Assembly (NCBI GenBank): GCA_011037195.1
Contig: JAAEAF010001590.1
Coordinates: 1 to 64,000 of the forward strand
Length of the DNA stretch: 64,000 bases
Direction of reading: 5' to 3'
Source: Triatoma infestans
Taxonomy: Eukaryota > Arthropoda > Insecta > Hemiptera > Reduviidae
Part shown: positions 55,552 through 64,000 of the stretch, piece by piece
Position numbering within the stretch: position 1 is the first letter of the stretch
Layout of the letters: every line of letters starts with the position of its first letter
Notes under the pieces: model-generated
Databases searched by the model: none
The model's input: only the letters and a program-made list of their open reading frames with translations
What the model was told of the DNA's origin: nothing
Translations under genes and position numbers: made by a program

Positions 55552-55985
55552 AAGTCTTAGTTGTTTATAATACGAACATTCCTTTCATTTTCATTAGAAA
55601 ATGTTCCAAAGAATCAGGGATTCAATAAAGGACAAGTGAGGCAATAATTATTCGGCTTAAACTTACGCTATTTCCTTTCAAGGTAAATGACTGGATATTT
55701 ACATTCTTATCCTAGCGTATTTGTGTTATCAGTTATCAATTTAGAAATGCAAATATTGAGCATCAAGAAATTTCTCTCTTTCATTTTGGATTGCTAATTA
55801 ATCTGTAATGGGCGTTAAATTTAGAGTATAGTAGTACGTTATCAACATCCTTGGACGACAAATTATTTCGGAATTTTTACTTTAAGGTTGGGCGTAATAT
55901 TTTTTTAACACAGTGTAGTGCTGGGGCTTCCCATAAATCTAGAGACCCTATCATCGTTTCTCTGAAAGCTGATCACCCAGTTGTT
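55552..55985. other. Intergenic DNA, nothing recognised
   Basis: No ORF or repeat of note. Confidence 0.4.
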
Positions 55986-56665
55986 AGAGATATTACGATA
56001 ATTATTTAATTAATAACATTTTTTTCAAAAGCTTAAAATCACAATTATCTTAAAATTCCTTTCAAGTTTGATCTGACGAAAAAAAGATTACAAATAAAAA
56101 CGACGACTTTTATAGAGGTGCATGTAAAAAGAAAAAAACTCATTGAAGTGTTTTTCTAGACAATTGCGACAAAATGGGGAGACGGAGAATTCAGTAAAGT
56201 ACTGAATGCACTTGCAATAATCAAAATTGGACCGGAACCTTCTTACTGAATCTTCTTAAACCAGATATTATGCGGTATTGCACACGCAACCACATATTCA
56301 ATATTCAATTATCTTTTGTTATTATAATGTTAGTGAAACGAGCAGCACACTGATACTGCAGTTATATGGAAAATATAAAGTCACTACATTTCCGGTACCC
56401 TAATAAACTAATTTTCCCAATAATAATTCTTTCTTCTTTCTGGGACGCTACAGTCCTGAAAGGACCTGGGCCTCCTCAATCAGCTTCGTCCATCCTCTCG
56501 ATCATGGGCTTTCAAACGCCATCTACGCACGCCCACGCTCCTCAGGTCCGCCTCCACATCATCGAGCCACCTCATACGAGGCCTCCCTCGATGATGTCGA
56601 TCCCCGGGAGTGCCATAAAGCATCCTTCTGGGCATATTATTATCATACTCGTATTATTATCATCA
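55986..56665 (-). mobile_element. RTE-like retrotransposon 3' end, inverted relative of 61640-62290
   Basis: 56366-56660 in minus sense encodes the C-terminus (RRMLYGTPGDRHH-type, then WRLKAHDREDE-type) with frameshifts. 55990-56365 is the shared 3' UTR (aaggaattttaagataattg in minus sense). The plus-strand ORF at 56366-56692 is its shadow. Confidence 0.6.
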
Positions 56666-56884
56666 TCATCAATTTTCTACCCTAATTTTTGATAGCAATG
56701 CTTTAAAATACTATTTGCTGGTAACCCTAAAAGTTTCAGCCAGAATTTTAACATTCTGTTAAAAATACGATATTTTAGAGGTCCCTCTCAATAAATTTAT
56801 AATTTGATAAATTCTAAATTTGAATAAAATCGGTATACCGGCAATAATGCGAATATGTGAATCACAAAGAAATGAAAAAATAAA

Positions 56885-57110
56885 ACAAAAACATTCAGTA
56901 AAGTGGCACTTCCGGTTGAAAGGATTTTTTTTACGAAAAGCTTATATTCTTAGATCTCCTGGTAGCACTTTAACGAAATATTAAGTTTGAACATTCTGCG
57001 ATTTTTCGTTTTGGACCACCTTTTTTTTTGGACTCAGGGGACCTTAAAACATGTATTTCCTATGAAAACTCGATATCGAAAATTTGACACGATTACAATA
57101 CTTTTAATTT
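56885..57110 (+). mobile_element. Family A module 3 fragment
   Basis: agtaaagtggcacttccggt, tgcgatttttcgttttgg and gatatcgaaaatttgacacg. The end hairpin is missing. A second decayed piece lies at 57215-57480. Confidence 0.6.
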
Positions 57111-57494
57111 ATTTTAAAATTGTACAATTGTAAACAATATTGTTTAAATTACAAATTACAATATTGTAAAATTTTAAATTACAATACTAAAAAAAAAAAA
57201 AAAAAAAAAAAAAAAACTGTTCATATATATACTCCTTCTGGTTATTTATTTTTCTTCAAACTTGGATTTTTAGCAACAAATTCAATTTTCATTAATATTA
57301 AGGATCAGCTGTGCTATTTCCCGAAATGGAAAGCCTAATGACATTCTTTTCCCTAAATCCTTCTAAAATGAATTATTCTGAAAAAATGTTGGAAAATATG
57401 GAGACAGATTTACAATATGTGCAAAAAGTGTGCTAACTTTAACGAAAATCGTTGAAACAATTTTCAAGTTATAGGCAAAATAAATTAAAAAAAA

Positions 57495-58345
57495 TCTGGT
57501 GTGAAACACTCACACAATTTTCTCTTATTCCATTTCTCAAAATTATAATTGACAAATTTTTATAGTTTGTGTACCAAAATTTAATAAAATTCGTCGAAAA
57601 CTGAAAAAACTGTTCAGTAAAAGCGCACTTCCGGTTTACTAATTTTCTTGAAACTTGGAATTTCAGCCATCCATTTATTTCTAACTAATTATGTTTGGAT
57701 GATAGAATTGTATAATCAACTAGGATAGCACTTTAGATGAAAATCTAACCCTACCCCTCCCCTAAAAGTGCCCTTAAAAGAATTTTCCCAGAGAAATGTT
57801 TTAGATAAAAGTTGTAGATCTTTGCATGTTTAGTTTATATACGAAGTTTCATAAAAATCGTCGGAGCCATTTTTGAGAAAATTTTGAAAAAGTGAATAAA
57901 TCATTTAGTAAAGTGGTAAAGTAAACGCACTTCCGGTTATCCGATTTTTTTCAAACTCGGAATTTCAACAACATATTTAATTCTAATTAACATTATTTAG
58001 ATGACAGAATTGTGAAATAAACTGAAATAGCACTTTAGATGAAAACCTAACCCCACCCCTCCCCCAAAAGTGCCCTTCAGAGCATTTTCCCGGAGAAATG
58101 TTTCAAATAAAAGTTGTAGCTCTTTGTATGTGTGGTTGATGTTTCGAGTTTAAAGAAAATCGTCGGAGCCATTTTTGAGAAAATCGCAAAAAAGTAAAAA
58201 ATCTAACTAGTAAAGTGGTACTTCCGGTTGAGGAATTTTGACAGATAACGTAGTGTCAGATCCCACGGTGATGCCTAAATGGAATATCAAGTTTTAACTT
58301 TCTACGGTTTTTCGTTTTTGAGCTATGCTGTTCACATACATAAAT

Positions 58346-58393
<48 letters not shown>

Positions 58394-58515
58394 CATTTGC
58401 TAAAAACCACTTTTTTGGACTCAGGGGACCTCAAAACGGATATTTCCGGTGAAAACTCAATATCGAAAATTTGACACGATTACAATACTTCCACTTACTA
58501 GGAGTAAGAGAAAGT
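57495..58515 (+). mobile_element. Family A copy 16, full length, near-consensus
   Basis: TCTGGTGTGAAACACTCACA to GGAGTAAGAGAAAGT, 1021 bp. Modules open at 57626, 57928 and 58220 (spacing about 302 and 292 bp). A (CA)n tract of about 48 bp lies at 58341-58391. Reference copy for the family. Confidence 0.95.
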
Positions 58516-58521
58516 AAAAAA

Positions 58522-59217
58522 TCTGGTGTGAAACACACACACACAATTTTCTCTTATTCCATTTCTCAAAATTATAATTGACAAATTTTTATAGTTTGTG
58601 TACCAAAATTTAATAAAATTCGTGGAAAACTGACATAAACTGTTTAGTAAAAGCGCACTTTTCGGTTTACTAAATTCCATGAAACTCGGAATTTTGTCCA
58701 TCTGTTTATTTCTAATTAATTTTGTTTGGATGGTAGAATTGTATAATCAACTATGATAGCACTTTACCCCAACTCTCGCCCTAAAAGACCTTTTAAATGA
58801 ATTTTCCTAGAGAAATGTTTTAATAAAAGTTGTAGCTCTTTGTATGTTTAGTTTATATACGAAGTTTCTAGAAAAAATCGTCGGAGCCATTTTTTGAGAA
58901 AAACGTAAAAAAGACAAAAAAGCCAACTAGTAAAGTGGTACTTCCGGTTGAAGAATTTTGACAGATAACGTACAGTCAGATCCTATGGTGATAGCTAAAT
59001 GGAATATCAAGTTTCAACTTTCTGGGATTTTTTTGTTTTTGAGCTATGCTGTTCACAAACATAACACACACACACACACACACACACACGACCATTTGCT
59101 AAAAACCACTTTTTTGGACTCAGTGGACCTCAAAACGGATAATTCCGGTGAAAACTAGATATTGGAAATGTGACACGATTACAATACTTCCTCTTACTAG
59201 GGGGAGTAAGAGAAAGT
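58522..59217 (+). mobile_element. Family A copy 17, two-module form, tandem with copy 16
   Basis: Starts 6 bp after copy 16 ends (aaagtaaaaaatctggtgtg). Module 1 at 58656 runs directly into module 3 at 58939, so one complete module is absent and both ends are intact. (CA)n at 59065-59089. Confidence 0.9.
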
Positions 59218-60064
59218 AAAAATCTATCAAAATCCGGTTGAGAAATTTCAAGTTTGAACTTCCTGTAATGAAATGTCAAGTTTAAACTTCCTGCGAGTTT
59301 TATTTTTTGAACTGTGGTGTTTATTCACAACACACACAGACACACAAATAAATTTCTAAAAATCACTTCTCTTCTTCTTTTTTTTTCAATTAGGTGGGCA
59401 CCCAAACATGTATTTCCGATATAAACTTAATTTCGAAAAAAGCATCGCAAAGCATTCTTTACTTTTAAGCCACTAAGTAATATTAAATAAATAAATATAT
59501 AAATAAATAAACAGAAAATAAATCAATAAGTTTTATATCAGTTAATTAATTTTTTTTATCTGTTGTTTTTTGAAGTATTTTTGTAACCTAACTTTTGAAT
59601 ATCGATAATTGACGCAAAAATGATGGATTATGATTTTTAAAAAAATCGTTAAAGCATTTTGTAGTTGCTGCAACGCTCCTCCTCACACAAAACAAAAAGA
59701 AAAAAAACAAAAAAAAAGAAGGGATTTACTTACGCTGAGAATAGTATAGGATTGCATCATATAAAATTACCACAAAGTAAAATAGAGAAAGACTTTGTAA
59801 TAAGATTGTTAAGTGGGGAGGACTTATCATTTATTTAACTCTCTACCTATTTCTAGTATTGTGACTTTTGACCTTAATTGGGGGGTGGGGGTGGGTAGGA
59901 GGCGGTTTTGCCTACACACTTTTTTACTTTTTCGGAACAGTTATCATTTCTAGTAGCACTTATTACCATAATAGTTTTTATGTTAATAAAAAAAAAAAAA
60001 AAAAAATTTAAGAAATCGAATTAAAGTAAATTCGGCCATTGATTGTTAACTATTTCGACCCGTA
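59218..60064. other. AT-rich DNA with a decayed family A module
   Basis: 59225-59450 is a divergent module 3 (aatccggttgagaaatttca, cacacacagacacac). 59450-60064 has no recognised element. Confidence 0.4.
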
Positions 60065-60840
60065 TTTCTTACTTTCTCTTAACTCCTTTCTAGTAAGAAT
60101 TGCGATAGTATAATTGGATTTTCATCGGCAATTTGCGTTTTGAGGTCCCCTGAGTCTGAAAAAGTTGTTTTTTTTTTTTTTTTTCTTCTTTTTTCTTTAA
60201 ACCAAACAATTTTCTCTAAACTTGTTTTTATTAACTACAAATATAATTAGCTACAACTTTTATTATTTCAAATATAAGTTCAAATATAATTTTTTCCGAG
60301 AAAATTCAAGTAAGAGAAGTTTAGTAAGGGGGGGGGCCATGTTTTCTCTAAAGTATTATTTCAATTATCATATCATTCTATTATATCTATAAAATATGAA
60401 TTTAAATGAAATGTAACACCAAAATTCCAAGTCGGAATTTCCAAAATAGGTTTGGAAAATCGGAAGTGCAATTTTAGTACTGTAATTGGAAATATTATGA
60501 TCTTGTCAAAAATTTCCGAATTGAGTTATGACAGAAGGAATAGATGTTTTGAAATCTTCTTAATTCGTAAATAAACAAAAAAAAAATTAACGATTGATCG
60601 TGTGCATATATAAAATATCTATAAAAAAAAAAGTTACAGGAACCTCAAAACTTGATAATATTTCCGTTTAGGATCCACCATGAGATTCGACACTAAGTTT
60701 TTTTAGAATTTTTTTGATATTGTCTCGAAAAGAAAACCACAAACATATATTCTTCAAGCTTTGTACTACAATACTTACATAATATATGATCTTTCATTTT
60801 TATTTAAAGTATTGTTATGGACAGAAATAGACTCTGGATG
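60065..60840 (-). mobile_element. Divergent family A copy 18
   Basis: ttactttctcttaactcctt (hairpin end), gttttgaggtcccctgagtc, gtaagggggggggccatgtt and ccaaaattccaagtcggaat follow family A order. A second overlapping remnant (tccgtttaggatccaccatg) lies at about 60650. Confidence 0.5.
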
Positions 60841-60844
60841 GGAC

Positions 60845-62290
60845 TTCGATCCTAGGGAATACCGGAGAAATTAATTAGACTCTCCCGAATGACTCTAGAA
60901 AGCCCCAGATGCCGTATAAAGATTCAGAGAAAACTGTCCGAGGAGTTTGAGGTAAACTCAGGCCTTTTTCACCCATTCTATTTAATATGGCCCAAGAACT
61001 GGCAATAAGGGCCGGCCATTCGCACAAACCCACATGGGACTATTTACAGTCGTCCCACTCAGCACGTGGCTTACGCCGATGATGTGGTTATAACGGAGCA
61101 CACTATGAATGCCTTAGCTGGAGTTTTTTCAGGAGTTTGAGGAAGCGGCAAAAAAGGTCAAGATGAAAAACTGCAAGAAACCCGAGCAAAGAAGAAGATT
61201 TCATCGGGATGATGAACTATAAATTTGCGAGGGTAAAAGGCTTCAAATATTTAGAAACGATTGTTACCGAGTAGAATGACGTTAGCTCGGACATTAAGGC
61301 GAGAATTGCTGCAGGCAAGTCATGTTTGTTCGCGATTCACAATATGGTGCTCTTTAAAGCATTATCTACACATGCAAAGCTACTGGTATATAAGACGGTG
61401 ATAAGACTAGTAGTTACTTATGCAAGAGAGACTGGGTATTGACAAGAGAAGACGAGCGGTCTCTGAATGTCTGGGAGAGGAAGATCTTCAGCAAGATTTA
61501 CGGGACAGTGAAGGAGCGAGATAGGTGGAGGATTAGGTAGAATGTAGAGTTAAAGGATCTATACCAGGAACCCGGACATCGTAGCCATTATTAAGCAAGG
61601 ACGCTTTAGGTGGTTAGGTCATGTGGAGCGGATGGAGCCGGAACGCTTGCCTAGAAGGATGCTTTATGGCACTCCGGAGGGTCGGCGTCGTCGAGAGATG
61701 CTTCGTAGGAGGTGGCTCAATGATGTGGAGGCGGACCTGAGGAGCATAGGCGTGCGTAGATGGCGTTTGAGAGCCCATGATCGGGAGGAATGGTGGAAGC
61801 TTCAGGACTGTAGCGTCCCAGAAAGAAGAAAGTATTATTATTGGGAAAATTAGTTTGTTAGGGCACCGGAAATGTAGTGACTTCATACTTTCCATATAAC
61901 TGCAGTATCTATGTGCTGCACGTTCACTTACATTATAATAACAAAAGAGAATTGAATATTGAATATGTGGTTGAGTGTGAAATACCGCATTATATATCTG
62001 GTGTGAATCAATAGAAGTTTAAGAAGATTTAGCAAGAAGGTCCCCCGGTCCAATATTGATTATTGCGAGTGCATTCAGTACTTTACTGAATTCTCCGCCT
62101 CCCCATTTTGTCGCAATTGTTTTGAAAAACGCTTCAATGAGTTTTTTTTCTTATTACATGCACCACTATAAAATTCGTCGTTTTTATTTGTAACCTTTTT
62201 ATCGTCAGATCAAACTTGAAAGGAATTTTAAGATAATTGTGATTTTAAGTTTTTGAAAAAAATGTTATTAATTAAATATTTAAATTATTA
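60845..62290 (+). mobile_element. RTE-like retrotransposon, 5'-truncated, with 3' UTR
   Basis: Frames in order: IPEKLIRLSRMTLESPRCRI, KIQRKLSEEFEVNSGL, YADDVV at about 61073 (RT active site), FKYLETIVTE (YLG-type box, 61236), IRLVVTYARET, and GRFRWLGHVERMEPERLPRR to a stop at 61851. At least five stops or frameshifts. The ORF 61623-61853 holds the intact C-terminus. The 3' UTR 61860-62290 matches 55990-56365 inverted. Confidence 0.75.
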
Positions 62291-63681
62291 AATTTGTTAA
62301 AAAAAATTCTTTGAGAATATTTTTCTAGGAAAAAATGTATTTGTGAAAATAATTGTTTAAGGTCGATACTGAATAATGGAAAAATTAAATGAAATCATTG
62401 AATTCCATTCAGTTCTTTTAAATGAAAAGCAGAGAAAATTTGTAGTCAGAACGGACAGATTGGTGATAGGATTTTGTTTAAAAATCATTAAAAAAAAAAA
62501 AAAAAAATCGAAATAAAACTTTAATTTTTTATACAAAAAATTTATTTAGTTCGATTTTGTGTATCGATTTATTCACTAATGAATTTAAATATTTATTTTA
62601 TTTTTTTTTTTTCATAGTATGTACGTAATTTAATAATTTAAAGGTCGGCATGATGTTGATATGTGGAGAGGCGTTCTTTTGTTATTTCAAAGGTGGAACG
62701 CAACAGTTGGAAGGGGGGTGAGAAACTTGTAATAGTTTTTTTAACCTCCATTCCATTCTATTTTGTCTGTACATTTTGTTTTTTTTGTTTGTTTGTTTGT
62801 CTGTCTGTCCGTCTAGTTATTTTAATATTCTCTTTGTGTTTTCTATTTATTGAATTTCTATTAATAAAAATTTGTAACTTTAATTAAATTGAAAATTAGT
62901 TTACCTGCGTAATGCCATTAAACGGAGAGCAGCGATGTTTATTGAGATTCTATGGTCCTTTTGAACATTTTTTTTAATAATAAAAATAAATCATATTTGT
63001 TGTCTTATTTTTTATACTAACACTAATTTAAAAAAAAAAAAAAAACAGTTTTTGTTAGTTGACAGTAAGGAAAGTGGTGGCAGCACAGAAAATAAAACAA
63101 ATGTCAACTATTAACATGCAAACAAACATAACAGACTTGCCCACCACAGAAACAACCTTATTTAAGTATTTAACACTTTTCATCTATCCGTTGTCTCGTC
63201 TGTCTCTCTCTCTACCTCAGTCGCTCTTTCCCTCCACTCTAAGGTAAATTTTCTTTTTTTTTTCCCTACCTATATCGATTAGTTCATATCGCAAACTTAT
63301 TTTTACCAGTCGTACATATGAAATGATTATTTGAGTTTATAATATGAGCTATAGGAGACAATCGAATAGGAGAACGGGGTAAAGGGGATATATCGTCCCC
63401 CTCCCTTTTTTGATATTGACTCCCGCTTGACCGGCCAATATTTAGGTGGGGAATGAGTCAACCCCTACCACCCCCTCACCACCTAAAGATAAATACGTAT
63501 AGAGGACAGCCATTTTGAATATAAAAAATGTATAATTTTCCAAGGAGATATTTTAGATAATCACTGTGGGGGTGTAAAAGTTAATAATTTGTTTTTTAAT
63601 AGGTAAAAATTATCATTTTTATTTATTTAAGTTACTCAATTTTAGTTTAGTTTTTTTTTTTTTTGCTAATGTAAAAAAAAA
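62291..63681. other. AT-rich intergenic DNA with possible weak exon
   Basis: In minus sense 62965-62907 reads INIAALRLMALR followed by CAG/GTAAAC at 62905-62906, a donor-like sequence. The reading is too short to call. ORFs at 62663-62887 and 63059-63247 have no recognised domain. Confidence 0.3.
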
Positions 63682-64000
63682 TCTGGTGTGAAACACTCAC
63701 ACAACTTTCTCTTATTACAGTTCGCAAAATTATAATTGACAAATTTTATAGTTTGTGTAAACAAATTTAATGAAATTCGTTGAAAACTGAAAAAAATTTC
63801 CACCAAAAGCGCACTTCCAGTTTACTAATTTTTTTTTGAAACTAGGAATTTTGGCCGTCTATATTAATTTTGTTTGAATGATAGAATTGTATAATCAACT
63901 GTGATAGCATTTTAAAGCAGAACATAATCCCACCCCTCCGCTAAAAGTACCCTCAAATGAATTTTCCCAGTGAAATGTTTTTTTTAAATAAAAGTTGTAG
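63682..64000 (+). mobile_element. Family A copy 19, cut by the window end
   Basis: TCTGGTGTGAAACACTCACA after an A-run, then module 1 (gcgcacttccagtttactaa) to aataaaagttgtag at the last base. Confidence 0.85.

Noticed and set aside
58341..58391. (CA)n tract as an independent satellite
   Set aside because: It sits at the same position in module 3 of many family A copies with varying length, so it is an internal part of the family.
61614..61895. 93-codon minus ORF
   Set aside because: Antisense to the RTE-like C-terminus, which matches known motifs (GRFRWLGHVERM).
1..64000. CRISPR array, bacterial operon or integrated prokaryotic segment
   Set aside because: No regularly spaced short repeats with unique spacers and no bacterial-type genes; all recognisable coding remnants are eukaryotic transposable elements.

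Overview
AT-rich, repeat-saturated nuclear DNA from an arthropod, most likely an insect. That placement is inferred from the mix of transposable-element families: non-LTR retrotransposons with RNase H and TAA tails, Jockey-like, RTE-like and R2-like fragments, PIF/Harbinger, mariner and DD41D Tc1/mariner relatives, hAT-like MITEs and tRNA-derived SINEs. No bacterial operon, rRNA, functional tRNA or complete host gene is visible. The best host-gene candidate is one short exon-like block on the minus strand at 23499-23705 that ends in a consensus splice donor.

The dominant component is one repeat family, here called family A, with about 20 full or partial copies in both orientations. A full copy is 0.95-1.02 kb. 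It starts TCTGGTGTGAAACACTCACA, carries a 15-bp inverted repeat (ACTTTCTCTTACTCC near the start, its complement at the very end), ends in a hairpin, and is built of two to three related modules of about 300 bp, each opening with CACTTCCGGTT. No protein is encoded; long ORFs across it are chance. The clearest copies are 4665-5658, 8653-9600, 24216-25190, 28119-29105, 47440-48414, 57495-58515 and 58522-59217. Others are interrupted by later insertions, giving datable nesting.

Second layer: inverted-repeat (fold-back) elements of at least three unrelated sequences, FB1 (26648-27090, 30439-31042), FB2 (19511-19916, 36531-36790, 46563-46720) and FB3 (3183-3960). All share a hammerhead-ribozyme-like layout: CUGANGA, one extra base, a stem, GAAA, a short palindrome (ACGU or ACCGGU), then C or U, with a 4-5 bp closing stem. 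FB1 and FB2 sit in family A with target duplications of about 12-13 bp. This is the most novel-looking signal in the window.

Third layer: dead 5'-truncated non-LTR retrotransposons (11.0, 13.4-14.2, 14.8-15.8, 18.1-18.6, 20.7-22.5, 32.7-33.0, 33.7-34.3, 34.8-36.2, 37.6-38.5, 38.8-40.1, 44.0-44.4, 48.6-49.6, 52.3-53.6, 54.2-55.5, 56.0-56.7 and 60.8-62.3 kb). Several have clean target-site duplications. DNA-transposon remnants are a DD41D element rebuilt as a giant hairpin (50852-52326), two Harbinger fragments (40.8-41.4, 43.1-43.8 kb), a mariner fragment (33.3-33.7 kb), two copies of a 0.42-kb hAT-like MITE (44474-44893, 45950-46388) and a TIR element at the window start (1-597). Two tRNA-derived SINE families are present.

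Region by region: 0-8 kb is mostly unique AT-rich DNA with MITEs; 8-22 kb is family A with retrotransposon insertions; 23-31 kb holds the candidate exon and an inverted composite of family A and FB1; 32-44 kb is the most deeply nested part; 44-53 kb holds SINEs, hAT-like MITEs and the DD41D element; 54-64 kb holds an I-like element, RTE-like 3' ends in inverted orientation and a head-to-tail pair of family A copies. Almost nothing here looks under selection for host protein function.
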